Shown one piece after another: positions 1 to 14,600 of a stretch of 64,000 bases of DNA. The position numbers and the translations under genes are program-made. Within the stretch, counting starts at the first letter, position 1, and every line of letters begins with the position of its first letter. Under the pieces are notes generated by a model. The model was not told the DNA's origin. It did no database searches and saw nothing but the letters and a program-made list of their open reading frames with translations. The stretch is from Euprymna scolopes (lineage: Eukaryota > Mollusca > Cephalopoda > Sepiida > Sepiolidae), in NCBI GenBank assembly GCA_024364805.1, contig CM044519.1:43741333-43805332 (forward strand). Direction: 5' to 3'.

Positions 1-31
<31 letters not shown>
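1..31. repeat. (TA)n microsatellite at the window edge
   Basis: Pure AT alternation that continues beyond the window start. Confidence 0.95.
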
Positions 32-35
<4 letters not shown>

Positions 36-539
36 TTCATCATGATTTACTAGTAATGCTTATTTGATAATCCTATGAACATTAATTGCTTTATAAATGA
101 TTGGTTTTTAGATTATGTGGCAGTCACTTGATAATCCTAAATTTTAATCACCATAAAAAAAATAATATCCTTGTTTCATTTCAATCTCTCTACAAAAGCA
201 ACATTTACTTGATAATCCCACGAATGTTGACTGTTACATAGAAGAGTGCTTCCAGAGTTTATGTACAGTTCATTAGATGTTTAATTCTTGTGCTAAAGGT
301 TTATGAGAGAAATTTCTCAAAAGTTAAGAAGCATTTAATCCATTACAGAGAAAGTTATTTTTAACTTTAAGTCTTAAATTTCATAAGCATTTTCTAACGT
401 TGACCTTTCTTATCACGGGACAAATCATTTTATTTGACATTGAGATAATTTACAAAATATGATTATTAAATTTAAATTTATTGTTCAAATTATTTAAAAG
501 TTAAAATAAAATTAATTGGAGAGCACCAATCCTCCATCA

Positions 540-965
540 AGGCTTAGCAGTATCTTGAGTTCTTGTCCAGAATATTTCCTATATCAAAAAACGAAAATAA
601 AGTTAAATCTGTATGATGTATATATCTGTGACAAAACGAAAATATATTAAAAAAATCACGTAACTTACTAAAGTAGTTTTATTTTTTAAATAAGAAAATC
701 AAATTTTATGATTGTACAAAGAGTGACCCACCTTTAAAAAAAAAAAAATCTCAAAAAATAAGGGATTTTACTCAATAATTTATACTAGATTTTAGTTGTA
801 ATGCCTATGAATTTCCATTAATCCCAAAAATTATTTTCTTTATGAAAATAAAACTACTTGATCAATTTTTGTGATTTTTGGAATATGATATTTTTGTTTC
901 TGATCATTGGTATGTACATCGTAGAGATTTTTCTTTATTTTTGTATTTTTAATATAGAAGAATTT
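540..965 (+). repeat. dispersed repeat A
   Basis: This segment shares long stretches (ttcttgtccagaat; aagaaaatcaaattttatg; ctacttgatcaatttt; tggtatgtacatc) with 28420-28494 plus 31088-31390 and with 33712-34080. No coding potential is seen. Its right part resembles the arms of the fold-back elements at 41566 and 55815, so it may be a half-element of that group. Confidence 0.6.
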
Positions 966-1020
966 TGGACAAAGATCATATCTATTTCAAATTGATTTTC
1001 CTTCTCCAGCTCCAGCATTA

Positions 1021-1022
<2 letters not shown>

Positions 1023-1073
<51 letters not shown>
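1023..1073 (+). repeat. poly(A) run
   Basis: About fifty uninterrupted A residues, probably a retroposon tail or slippage tract. No recognisable element body precedes it. Confidence 0.8.
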
Positions 1074-1075
<2 letters not shown>

Positions 1076-1077
1076 AA

Positions 1078-1477
1078 AAGTAAAAGAATCGTTTTTGGGA
1101 TAAATTTGGTTGTTTCGTTTTATGGCATATCAACACATTTTGTTTTCAATCATTTCGGCAAAAGTTTTTATGCTTTAAATTGTTTCATGTTTTCAAACAT
1201 TTATTCATAGTTTATTGTTTGATTGTTTTGTAGAGAAAATAGTCGTTTTTGCATTTCGCTTTGCAGAACATAATTGAGTTTTGGAAAAGGAAAAGCAATA
1301 ACATTAATGTTTGATGCATTTAGGTTAAGAAGCTGATATCTTTAGGCATCCTGATATGGTAACACCAGATTTTGGAATAAAAAATTAGGCTCAAATTTTT
1401 CAAATTCCAATACACCTCTCCTTAAAAAAGAATTAGAATTTTCTGATTCACAGTTTTGATTAATCAGCCCAATACTA
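1078..1477 (+). mobile_element. hAT-type MITE fragment, right part, interrupted
   Basis: The right end (ttttgattaatcagccca, then atacta) matches the right ends of the elements at 8380-8778 and 44210-44582, and the gaatcgtttttgg block near 1087 also matches. Between these lies a minus-strand copy of the ~125-bp repeat B (about 1105-1235). The left terminus is missing. Confidence 0.5.
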
Positions 1478-3010
1478 ATTAAAACCTATCAGCCATGGGC
1501 TTCCATGAATTATAAATACTCTCCCTGCCATCTACAAACTATTACTCTGCCCCAAAATGGTAACAACATCAGGTTTTTCTATGAAACATTAATATGATTA
1601 TAAAGAATGATTATTGTACTTTTTACTTTTGATTGGCATCAAATAAAATATAGCAAATTGCAACACGCCATGAAAAAGAACAGTTAGATGCGTACACTTG
1701 TGTACCACCTAAATGTTTGTCCAGTACAACTTTAAAACTGCATATAGTAGGCATCAATATTTGGAGGGACCCATTTTAGAGTTCCAGTTTAGGAAAGAGA
1801 TTTTTGGGGAGAGCTGATTTAAAGAAACACTTTTAGGGAAAACTATTTTAATTAATACTCAAGTGTGAGAGAAATATTAGATGATAAACACAAACAAAAT
1901 AATGAGTTCAAACACAAATTCACAAGAGATATTTTATATATGTTTAAAATGGAAGTTTACATAGGAAAACAGAAGGTTTGTTCATATTTTGAGAGTTCTT
2001 GCAGAACAAAGGGGAGCTATCAAGAAAAGTTGATTTTAAGGGCTGTGAATTATCCACGGAAACTTCTCCACTGAAGTACACAAATTACATTTGATTAAAA
2101 TTTATTAATAAGAATCAGTGTTCATTGGTTTTTATTATAGGAAGTTCAGTGAGAAATGTTAGTATTAAAATGAATAAGTTTATACATTTTTTGGGGGATG
2201 GGAAGATGAAAGTGAAAAAGTTAGTGTGTGTGTGTGTCAAAATATGTGAGTTGAGAGATGTATTAGTTAGCTTCCCCCAATGTGAGGGAAACTTGGAGTA
2301 AAGCACATATAAGCTTTGCCATGGACTTTGCCTTATATTTTTATTGAAAGAAAAAGCTGTCTTTTTAGGCACTTGGAGTGAATCAAAAGGGCAAATTTGA
2401 TAAATTCAGAGAAATGTATCTGGTTGGCTTAAAATGTTTTTATTTTATTTATTTATTTATTTTTTTTTTAAATGCGAGTAAATGCATTGAGATAAATGAT
2501 TTGATGCATTTTAATTTTGGGCACCGAAGGGTAAACTAACTAACATTTTATCTGAATGCTGATTAAGAATTTTAAATCCAAACCTTTTCTTCTTGCTTTC
2601 ATTGCTTTGAGAAGGAGTCTACGTTTCATCATGAAAGAAATACAAACACAATTTGGATGTCGTTTGCTCTCAATTCGAACAAATTTACATGACTAAAATG
2701 GGGATTAATTCCTGGAGAAAAAACTATAGACAATCTTTCTGCTAGATTCTGTGGCGACCACAACTTGGCACTGGAGTGAAAAACTCCTTAAAAGATACGT
2801 TTAAATTCTGTTGATGCTTGATGCCAGAATCAAGTCTCCTCACATCATCTAATGCTCAAGTGAGGGTAAATATCCAAAAGTCAGCGGCATGATGCAACCA
2901 GTTTGACTGTTTGCAATCTGACCATCGCTTCTAGCATCACGGTGCATTTTTATCTGTTTAATTTTGATGTAGTTTTTCTTTCAGCTGATTTTCTTTTTTC
3001 TTTTTTTCAG
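1478..3010. other. intron sequence without recognised elements
   Basis: AT-rich intron ahead of exon a. It has a T-rich tract near 2440-2470 and a strong polypyrimidine tract at about 2985-3010 serving the acceptor. I searched it by eye for the preceding DENND11 exon and did not find it. Confidence 0.5.
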
Positions 3011-3224
3011 GCATCAGCTCCAAACACCCGGCAAATATGATCAACTTCAAGCATTCTACAATGATAAGAAAGGCCTGTTGCCACCTTGCAATGAGAACAG
3101 AAATATCTCTTCAGAGTTAGACGGGACAATCATGGCAACGTTCTGTCCTTCGACTGTAGCACAACCAAATGAGTCCTGGTCAGGTTCATCCACTCCAAAC
3201 CATGAGATTTTGCCGCAATTGAAG
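3011..3224 (+). CDS. DENND11: DENND11 exon a (first in window)
   Basis: The exon is preceded by a polypyrimidine tract and CAG and followed by the donor gtaggt. It starts with the third base of a split codon and ends in phase 0. It reads [20 protein letters not shown] and continues through a Ser/Thr/Asn/Pro-rich stretch to LPQLK. The front part matches the vertebrate segment as I recall it. The linker between KKG and the end seems about twice as long as in human (roughly 46 against 22 residues, from memory) and is probably disordered. The preceding exon is outside the window. Confidence 0.92.
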
Positions 3225-6200
3225 GTAGGTTGGTTGACATATTGGGCATAGATAAATATGAACAGGAGGTGGATTCAAAGTCTAGTTGGTTCTCCGATTT
3301 ATCTGAATGTATCTGCTTATGTTGTTTTTTGATTAAATAAAAGGAAAGAACAGCTGTCCCAATAAGATTATGTACTAGGGGAGAATTTTTTTAAATAGTC
3401 AGTGTTTAAGTTGCTATGTTACATAACAAAAACCATTAGTCAAATGGGGCTGTGATTGATGGATGGAAGGTCAGAATTTAACCTTTAGTTAGCAGAAGTT
3501 GGTGGGACCACGTAACTTCCAAAACAGAGAGTTTGGTCCCTTTCTGTTGACACATCAAATATAAATGATGCGTAAGTAATTTTTCTCTATTTTAGCTCCA
3601 TTTTGGGGTCCATGACATAACCTAAGAAGTACACAGCACACACATCTGATATATGACTCTCTCTTGCCTGCATAAGTAACCCATCATTTTAATGTGTTAT
3701 TGTTTTTCTGGGGTTTTTTTTGTTTTACTTTTCCTGAAGACTGGAATACATTGTAACAGTTAGTTGGTGATGATCAACGGTCACCCTAGAGAAACCTCTA
3801 GGAATTTATTATGCAATTTAACAACCCAGCAAAAGATGATTGCTTGTAGAATTTAATAAATTAATATTAAGAATATTCAATGTTCAGTCATTGATGCCAA
3901 GTCAGCTTACATCTGTGAAGATTTGGTTGTTATGTTTTATGGCATATCAACCTTTTTTAGGTTAGTTAATCCCGAATCCAGTAATTTTGGAAAAAAAAAG
4001 TTTTTATGCTTCAAGAAAAAAAACAATAACATCAATTTTATTTATTTATTTGTGGATTATTATCCTCATCTTTTATAGGTGTTGTTTAACAATGTTTCGG
4101 CCAACTATTCCTCTGGCCTTCGTCAGGTTGTTAAACAACAACAAATACAAAAGATGAGGATGATAGTCCGTAAATAAGTAAAATATACAAATTACTCATC
4201 TCATCTCAATAATTAAATAGTAAATAACATCGATAGACTTTTGATCAGGAAGCCAGTATCTTCATGTTGGATTATGGCCTGGGCAACGTTGGTTGTCTTG
4301 GGTAGAAATATGAATAACGGACAATCAAACTCGTGACAATGTTATGGAAATAACAAAATATTTCAATAGCAGAAGAATGTTTTCGGTTAAGACGAATTTA
4401 AAGTTATAAATAATTAAGCAAGTAGTATGTGTGCCTACTGATACCAGTTCTATTATCTCCAGTGCAATGTCTCTATGTCATGCTTTACTTTTTTCTTCAG
4501 TAATGAGAAACAAACATTGGTGTGTGAATTGCTGTTATTGTTACCCCTGGGATGAATTTTATTTCTAAGGGTTTACCATCCATTATTTGCTGTGGCTGAT
4601 GTGGACATGTGTTGAACATGCTTGATTTAAAATATTCCATTAGCCATTGTTTCAATTCATGTCTGTTGAATGGGATAGTTTTCGGTTTCTTCAGGGCAGA
4701 CACAGGCATCTACACAGGGTGAATTCCTTTATATTCCTCAAGGAGCTATTCCACAACAATGAGAGTGGGGAGTTGATTTGTCTGTTGCCTCCAGGTTGAC
4801 CAACTATGAAAACTTCTGCTCCAATGTAGTAAGTGAAGCTATCTCTGCCAGTACCCTCTTTTGGTGTTAAGTATTTCTCAGTTCAGCTATCATCTACCTA
4901 GCAACCATGTTGTCTGATTGCTGCCGGCACAAAATTTGGCTTGGCCATGTAGCCTCAATATAAAATCCATTATTGACTCGCCCTCGTTTTGCCTCATAGA
5001 GTGGAATTTCTGTTGGTGGACTTGTTAGTATAATCCTCTCACAGCTAACAGTTGTATCTGACACAGAAGATACTCCTCTGTGATAGAGTGGAGCCTTTCT
5101 ATCTCTACAAGTTCAAAGAATAGCCTATTTGTTTCTAGTGTACACGTCTCCCAAATTTAATTCCGGATTACAGCTGAATCTTCCAATACACATACATACA
5201 TGTATTTGGCTATCCAAAACTAATGCCCATTCTCAGTAAGCCATATCCAGTCCTTACGAGAGTCATCCTGTTTTTTTTTTCTGCCTGTGATATGTTGGGA
5301 CGACTTTGAAGCATCTCTTATCTCAATGTTTTCTTTCTAAAGCTCAATAAGTTGCTGTAATAGATGCATGCTTTCTTGCTCCGTGGTGTTTGGTGACGAG
5401 TATTTTCAATCTTGTTTTATGAAGTTCCAGACTTTACAATGTTAATTATGTTCGTAGCGTCATGTAAAGTGGGAAAATGTGTCCTTCCAGCTCATTGCTG
5501 AGAACCAGACAAAAAGCAAATAGCTGCACCTATGTCTCTTCTATATATAGTTATCAGAGGTATATCACACTCTGGTTATTTCCTGTTATTAGGGGAGGTA
5601 ACTCCACAGGCACTTCCTGTTATCAGGAGCAGATGACTCTTTTACCTTTACAATAATGAGGAGTGAAAAATTGAAAATAAATAATGTTTTTTTTTTTTAA
5701 TATGGGTTAATCATTCAAACACTACTGTGTTTGAATATATGGGTAAGTGGTAGTTTTAGTCATTTAGAACTGCTTTAAAGCTTCACCGGTCACTCATTTT
5801 TCGATCAAATTTCAAACAATTATTACAGTTTATGGATCACCGTCTCAGCTATATTGTGAAAAAAAAAATTTCAATTTTTGTTCAGTAAAACAAAAGTTAT
5901 GAAGTTAATAGTGCTCAAAATTGTAAAAAACATGTGGAGGTGAGCAATGTTTTTTATGACTGGTTTCCATAGCAACTACGTCGCTTCAGCGACTACTGTT
6001 GCTACCAATTCACCGCTCTCGCGAAAAGAAGTAACAAATGAAATAGAGAGAATGAGAGGATGGAAGGGAGATAATTGGGGAGGATTTTATTGAAAACAGA
6101 TGAGTGTCGTACATTGTTATTAAATACTAGCATGGGTACCCGGCATTGCCCGGTTGTTTGGAGGTGTGTTGAGCAAAAAAAAAAGTGGTAGTAGGAAGGC

Positions 6201-8775
6201 AGGCTCGAACCCATACCGTGAAGAAGGAAAAGAACAGGAAAAAAGTGACACCTTTGCTATTACGACCAATGTCAAACCGGAAGTGACGTAGGTTTAAATT
6301 AAGGCTAGACAATTGAAAAGAGAAGATGACTTTCGAAAATATCAACAAAAAAAGCGACCCCCCTCCCTCCCTGTAAAAAAGTGCCCAGTTGAGGGTGAAG
6401 AAATTGATTTTTTTAGTCAATTTTTTGGTATTTGTCTTCTGAAGGGTCGAACTTCAAAACGATACTGATCTTGTAAAAATCCGTCGCCTCTGTCGAAAGC
6501 TTTAGGCAGACATGCAAACATACATACATAGATTTATATATTTGTAGCTCAAATTTTCAACCCAAACCAATTAAAAAGCTTGCCCTATCTCTGAATATCC
6601 TTTATGTAAAATTTCAAATGTTTAGACCAGAAATTTTCTGAGTAATTTGGTAGAGACCGCAGAGGTCGAATTTTTTTTAACTTTGACCCCTATTATGATC
6701 CCTTAACATTTATTGTTTTGAGCTCAAATCAAGTTATTAAGTTAGATCCATGTCCAAGGAATCTATATCTAAAATTTCAATTGTTTATACCCAAAATTGG
6801 CGGAGGATTTGGTAGAGTTCTCAAAGGTCAAATCGTTGAACTTTGACCTCTTATCAGCCAAATTTCTGTCCAAAAACTGATCACAAAGATTTTCCCAAAT
6901 CTCAGTACCCAGTATATCAAATTTCGAGTCTGTAGGCTTAAAATTGAGAGTTATTGCATAGGGAAATGTACACACACACAGATACACAGACACGTTCACT
7001 TTTATAGATATAGATGCGTATGTTCTGTTTATGGTGGCAAAAAAATAAGACTGAAATTAAACAAAGAACAAGTGAATTTACTAGAAACCTGGAAAAATCA
7101 TGGATTACAATAGAAAACTGCAAGCATAAAAAGTTAAGCTTAACATGGAAAAATAAAGGACTAGTTGTTAAAACTGGAAAAGAAAAGGACAAGACATTCT
7201 AGTAAAAAAGAGAATAAATTTATAACTTAAAATATTGCAGCATTAAGAATTTTTTTTCAGTTTATAACATTATATAATCAAACAAATTAATTAAAGAATT
7301 CAAGAATCAAAAAATATTTTTTTCTGATGCTTCAGGGCAGACAAGTAGTTTTTTAAATTTGCAACAAATAATTGTTATCAAAGGCAAGAAATAATTTATT
7401 TAAAAAAACAACAAACAAATAATTTAAAGAATGCAACAAAAGAAAAAAAATGTTCACATGGGATGTTTCTCCTGTATATGAGATAAAAATAAAAAATCTT
7501 TCTTTAGATGGGAATAATCACCGGTCACATGAGAGTTGCAATATTTTTCTCTGTGATGGTCACAAAGTAAGTGTTCAATTTAGTAGAACGTTATAATTGA
7601 AAACTGATCCCTGAGGATAAAAGTCATGAGATTAACGTGAAAAAAAGTGTAGATTGTGGAATTTAGAGGTGGAGTCAATTTCCTAAATGTGCACTCAAAA
7701 GTTTTTATTCAATAAAAAGTAAGGCTGTGATTTAAGATAGCTTTTTATTTTTCTAATATTAAAGTTTGCAAAACAAAATACTGTTCTCTCAAAAAGAGAA
7801 TCGATATTAAATTAAATCATGTTCATTGCAAAAACAGCAAGCAAGCGTTCTAAAAAAAGTCATTCTGTATGATTATTCAACTTTTTTCTTTTTCTTTTCC
7901 TTTTTTTCTTTTCCATTTTTTCTTTTTTTTTCTTCTTTTTTTTTATTGTAATTGTAGTTGAACTTTTAGATGTATGGTCCAGTGAACACCAATTAATATA
8001 TCAATCGAAACATTGTAATAATAAAGGATAAAAATGATATGCCAAAAAACAATAAATATACACATTTCATATTGATCAAGTATATCCGACAGCTGTTTAT
8101 ACAAATGCAGCAAATAAAATCAAATAATCATTAGATTGAGATCAACAAAATTCTTTGGTCGAATGATGAAATTTATGTACAAATATTTATTTTTATTTTT
8201 ACTTTCATTTTTCAGATGTTTAATGATTAACTAAAAGTTTGCATGCAATAATAAAAAGTGACACTTGATCTAATTTATGACAAATACCACATTTTAGATA
8301 TATTTATTTAATTATACCTTTTTGGGAATCTATTTTAATTAATCTCATTTTTAATTTTAATAATTATATATATATATATTAGTGATGGAACGATTCCAAT
8401 ATTTTTACAGATTTCGTAGTAAATTACTGATTCCGATTCTTTATAAATCTCTAAATATTTAACTGTAAAGTTGTTATTTTTCCTGATTTCTATAAAAAAT
8501 GCATATTAACTATGTAGATATTTTCCTAAAGGTAAATTTACACTTGTGGAGGATGATCTATCGATTTTAACTTTACTGGTATTTTAAAATCAAGAAATAT
8601 TTAATATTTTATCATTATTACCAGCAATGGAAGATTTTTTTTTTAATGAAATCAAATAAAAAAAGGCAATTAAAAGAATCGTTTTGGCATTGGAAAACAG
8701 GCACCAATTTTTTTTATTCCAATACCCCCAAACTCGTCGATTTTTCCGATTTTTTTCCTATTAATTGGTCCAACA

Positions 8776-8818
<43 letters not shown>

Positions 8819-11608
8819 AGTAACAAGGAATTTGAAAAAAATAAGCATCTTATATATCCAAAGGAGTTAGAATTAAATTGTGAACATAGAGGAACACAAG
8901 CTACATTTCTGGATTTAGATATAAAAATTGAGGAATTTTTGTTTATAAATATTTGATAAAAGAAACTCTTTCCTCTTTCAAATAGTTCGTATGCAGCACA
9001 AAAATACTACCTGCCCTTTTTTTATATTTTATGGAACCATTATGTTAGAGTTTTTGAGAATTGTTCGCGTTACTTTAAAATTAATAGATTTTATACTCCA
9101 GTTTCTAGTTTAGTAATAAGGATGATGGGAATAAGGAAGGTGGGAATAAAACTAAAATATTTAAACAGTTAAATAAAGCATTTGGTCGATATTCTGATGC
9201 TTTTGAATCATATAACGTTAAGCAGAATAAAGGAAATCCAAAACTATATTAATAATGTATAAAATGTAGAAAAAAATAAGAAAAAAATTGTATGTGTGTG
9301 TATATATATATATATGTATATACATACACACACAATATTTTTAAAACTTTTATATATTTATGATAAATAAGAATGTAAATATATAAAATAGTAATAATAG
9401 TAAGGGGTGATAAGTAGTATAATGGATTAATCCTAATCGTATAAATACAACACTGGCAAAATTTAAAAAGTATACATCCATCTTGCATTTGGAGACTGGG
9501 ATGAATCTCACAGGTAAGGAAGACATATTTTTATAAAATGAATAGGTTAAAAAATTAAATTAATCATGAGCAAGTCATTAGATCTAATATCGGGAACATT
9601 TTTTTTTGTTCTTGTGATTAAGGAAGGCGGTGTTTGATCAACACTGCCGGGGAAATGACTTTTTCCATAGCTACCAACGTAATAGATGTACTGAGACTAA
9701 AGCTGCTTTCAGGTTTGCCAGCAATCACTCTAAAAGAGTAATAAAAAATGCAAGAGAGCTATATGCTCAGTCCGTTAAATCCAAAGTAGCTGAGCAGAGG
9801 CTTGGTTCCCACCAATTTTGGCAAATAGCAAACAGAATCCTGAACAGAAGCATGTGTTCTATCCCAACCATCATCAATGGACCTGAGGTCATCTCATCAG
9901 CATCAGACAAAGCCAAGAACTTTGCAGCTAATTCTACCCTATACGACGAAGGCCATCAACTCCCCGTATTTCCTCCTATAACAGATAACACGCTATGCAA
10001 CGTACAAATATCCGTGCGTAACGTTGCCAAGCTACCCTGACGGCATTCCAATTATAGTGCTGAAAAAGCTTCAACCAGAACTTACCCCCATACTTACAAA
10101 GCTGTTTAAGCGTTGCCTTAAGGAGAAGTGCTTTCCAACACTCTGGAAAACCTCATCAGTATGCCTTGTATTTAAGAATTCAGGTGATAAGTCGTCTCCC
10201 TCTCAGTACAGACCAATAAGTCTCCTGTGTGTCATGAGCAAGTTGCTGGAATCCATATTGAATAGAGAAATAGTCAACCACCTCGCCAGAAATAACCTTC
10301 TTAGTGACATGCAATATGGTTTCCGTTCAACCAGATCTACAGCAGATGTGCTAACGGTTATATCGCATAAGATTAGTGAATCTCTTGACAAAGGCTTCCT
10401 TTCTAGGGCAATTGCTCTTGACATATCAAAGGCCTTCGATAAGGTATGGCATAAGGGCCTACTTCACAAGATTTCCAGCTACGGTATAACTGGAAATGTT
10501 TTCTCAATCATTAAATCATTTCTCTCTGATAGGCTCATAAGAGTAGTAGTTGATGGACAGAAATCAGAGGCCCCCAGTGTTAATTCTGGAGTCCCTCAGG
10601 GGTCCATCCTGGGCCCAACTCTCTTCCTGATCTACATCAATGATCTTCCAAAACACATACTTAAATCATTCGTTGACATCTATACTGATAACACGACCAT
10701 CTATGGCAACACATCAAAGGCTGTAAATGACAAAGTTCTCTTTGATTCTCTCTCCTCTGATCTCGAGCGCATGGTTCAGTGGGGGAAGACGTGGCTGGTT
10801 ACCTTTAATGCATCTAAAACCAAACTTTTATCCTTACATCATCAACGCTCTGATCCCCATCTGGCACCAATTGGGATGGATGGCTCTCGTCTGGGAGAGG
10901 CCCCGTGTTTTGACAAGCTTCTGGGTTTGACCTTTACTCCTGATCTGAAATGGAACACGTACATCAAGTCTGTTGCCAAGGTCGCTGGAAAGATGGTGGG
11001 ATCCTTCTACCGCTCCAGAAAATATCTCACTACTGATGCAATTCTCTATCTATATAAAAGCCAAGTACGTCCAAAGATGGAATACTGCTGCCATATCTGG
11101 GCAAGAGCTGCTAAAAATAGCCTATCCTGCCTTGACAGAGTACAAAATAGACTTCGTGGCTTGGTGGGGGATGCCCTTTTCTCTACCCTGCAACTTCTCT
11201 CCGATAGAAGAAACGTTGCGAGCCTATCCTTGTTTTATCGTTATTTCCATGGCAGGTGCTCGTCTGAACTCCAATCTCTGGTCCCCCCTCGCCAATCTTT
11301 CACGAAAAACACCCGTCTAGCCCGAATCCACTGTGAAAAATTTCCCCCACTCTTTATCTGTGCCTAAATCAAAACGTGGATTCCATGAACAAAGCTTCTT
11401 TCTTAGAACTGCACGCCTGTGGAACTCTGTTCCGTCTGCCTGCTTCCCACCTGACTACAACTTGGATGTGTTCAAGTCCAACGTTAACAAATTCCTAATG
11501 AACCACCCCCTTAAGTAAACACTTCATTAAATCTCCACACTAACGTAATGTACTTGCAATAACCCTTATCCCTGAGTGGCTTCCGTGCCTTGATAAGTGG
11601 TGCCTACC

Positions 11609-11652
<44 letters not shown>

Positions 11653-14600
11653 ATTAAATTTGTTGTTTATGCACTTATCTACAATTCATTTAATGCTTTG
11701 TTCTTTTAACAGATTACTCATCCTGCTGGTTGCTTTTCACAATTCATCAAATTTTTTGGTGAAAACATTTTCATTCTTTGGAAATACATCCTCTTACAAA
11801 AGAGGATATTATTTTTTTCTCCTCCACCGATCGGAGTTGTTTGTTATAGAGGTAAGTAGTTTTTTCCTTTTTATTACTGCTTGATTTGTCTCATTCTTGC
11901 AAGCCTATTTTTATTACTTCTGCCACTTTGAATACCTTTACTGTTTTACATCTATTAATCCAAGAACTTTCATCCATTCTTTCAACATGGCTATATGATC
12001 AAATTCTCCAGAATTAATCTTCCTTTTATGACATCAGAACTGAACCCGTGTTTAAAACTAACATCATACACCAATCATATCATTCTCATACCATTTTTCT
12101 CCATGCAACACATGCCTTCAACTCTCGACGGTCAGGTTTTACTTATATGCATCATCACACTGCGTACACATGCCTGATAGACTCTTCTCTTGGTTTACAA
12201 TGGTAATGCTCTGCTAGTTAGTAATGGCAGAAATTCCATCCACTCCTAACTCTTGCAATTGTAACAGAGCTGCTGACACTGGGTTAGCAGCAGCAGCCAT
12301 AGGCAAATGACCAAACTGGCTGCACGATGTAACACAGCCAAAATAAAAAGGACACATGTGTTCAGAGAGGTAGGTATTTGAGACATGTTCAAGATACAAG
12401 CGAGCAGAAATAGATGTGTTACATATGTGACCCGAGAACGATAGGGAAACACATATCCTAAACATGGCCGGACAAAGACAAAGTACCACATGTTCAACAT
12501 GGCAGAGTCTTGTTAAGCACATTGGAGTATGAGAAAACTTTTGAACCAAAGACAAGGCGTTATTCTGGAAAGTACCTGTAAATAAATGTCTGTTGTTACA
12601 ACTGAAAAAAAAAATGAGTCAAATTCTTTCCTTGTTTTTGTTTCTTTGTGACTGTCTGCATACAACTTATGGGTTCTGATACACAATCACACTAGTATAA
12701 GTTCCAACTGTGATTCACTAATATCAACAAGATAAAACTTTGGACTACCTGAATAGCTTGATTATTGATCTCTTATTATTGGTTATTGACCTCTTAGGTC
12801 AACGATTTTAACATGATTGACCCATAATTTCAATCTAAGAAACTTACACTAGCATTGCCATACTGTCATCAGAGAAAGTTCAATAATTTCTTGGAATGCA
12901 AAAAAGAATTTCTAGCTTTGTAAATCCGTGATGGTTGTCAAGTTTTATAATGCTTCTTTTATAAATACTTCTATGGAATGTGCTCCAATGAACTTAGTTA
13001 ACATAACACAGCACTAAACTCATACCTGTTTGTAGCGGTCCCTAGATGCTGGAAGATTTTTTTTCTGTAGTAGCTTCTTTCATCAAACCATTTAGTTCTG
13101 GAATTCTCTCCTTACTTACTATTTCCTCACCTGAACCAATATGCAGAAATTTTAAATTGTTTGTTTATTTATTTATATATTTGGAGATAAAGGACATGTG
13201 TTGCACATAGAAAAATGATATGAGAATTATTGAATGGATGACTAATATGAGTCTTGGAGATAAGCTTAGTTATGACATTAAATAAAAGGTTAAATCAGGA
13301 TAGTAAAATGTGTGCAGAACAGAAAACTTTAATGGTGTAGTCATGTTGAAAAAATGGATACAAGTTCTTGGATTAGTAGATGTAGAACAGTTGAGGTAGT
13401 AGGTCCAGTTCACAGTAACAGACTCATCACTTCCTCTAATATTTACCTTAGTCTTCCCCTGCCAATTGACTTTACCTTAATATTTCTACATCTACTCACC
13501 CAAACATTCTCATTCATTCTTTCAATGTGACCAAACCAATAAAGTCTCCTATTCTGCACACATATTGCTATACTGTCCGCTCCTCTGTCGGTGGAGACAC
13601 AAATCTGCAATTAAATTTTTAAAAATTTGTTTAATTTGTTAAGTAGACTTTTCTTTTTTTAAGAATGGTATTTTTATTTATTTTTTATTTTTTGCAATTT
13701 TTTTTTTTTTTTTGCTTCGTCCTTGGTAAGTGCAAGCTGTCACCTGTGCATTTGATATTAAACAGAAAAACAGCTGCAGATGTTAAGCATTTTTCAATCG
13801 ATTACAAAACAAATAAATCATGCAGGCATAAAACAGTGGCACCATTAAACTTAATCAGCACTGCCAGTCGCAGAGAATTATATTGTTAACTTCATTTGCA
13901 TTGATTCCTTAAACGTTTTATTTTAATATTACTATCTCAGGGGAAAGTGTACCGATACGCCTACTCTTCTCCATTCTCATCATTATCAGCTTAACGTCCA
14001 TTTTTTATGTTCGCATGCATTGAACAGCTTTTACAAATTGACTTCTAAACTAATTTATCTGTTTATTATTTGTGCAGACCTTTATTTTATTTTATTTTTT
14101 TTTTTTTGACATAGGAGTCACCACTTATCAAGGCCCAGAGGCCACTCGAGGATAAGGGTTAATGGGTGTACAGTAGTCAATGGGATTATAGCATAGTAAT
14201 CGTAAGTAGTGGAAATTGGATTACTTTGGGAGGATGTTTCATCAAGAACTTGTTTACATTGGACTTGAATTGTAGTCAGCTGGAAAGCAGGCCAGCGGAA
14301 GAGAGTTCCACACGTGTGCAGTTCTAAAAAAAGAAGCTTTGTTCATGGAATCTACATTTAGGCTTAGGCACAGATAAAGAGTGGAGGAAATTATTGATAG
14401 TGGTTTCAGCTAGACGAGTGTTTTTTTGTGAAAGTTTGGTGAGGGGGGACCATAGATTGGAGCTCAAACAAGCACCTGCCATGAAAATAATGATAAAGCA
14501 GAGACAGGCTTCAACATCTTGTCTGTAGGAAAGAGATTGCAGGGAAGAGAAAAAGGGCATCCTCCACTAAGNNNNNNNNNNNNNNNNNNNNNNNNNNNNN

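Noticed and set aside
965-1210. Open frame with a Lys run
   Set aside because: Created by the poly(A) tract; no other protein-like content.
5952-6020. GC-richer block with cgtcgc and gcgact as a possible regulatory hairpin
   Set aside because: The stem is only about 6 bp (gtcgct/agcgac); not beyond chance.
6769-7202. Open frames on both strands
   Set aside because: They lie in the Helitron end and its flank; the same region in other Helitron copies is not open.
10727-11320. Extra plus-strand frames and one minus-strand frame over the LINE
   Set aside because: Shadows of the RT frame; no independent motifs.
12214-12555. 113-codon minus-strand frame rich in Cys and His
   Set aside because: No family resemblance, overlaps a second frame of similar length, and sits in a repeat-like block.
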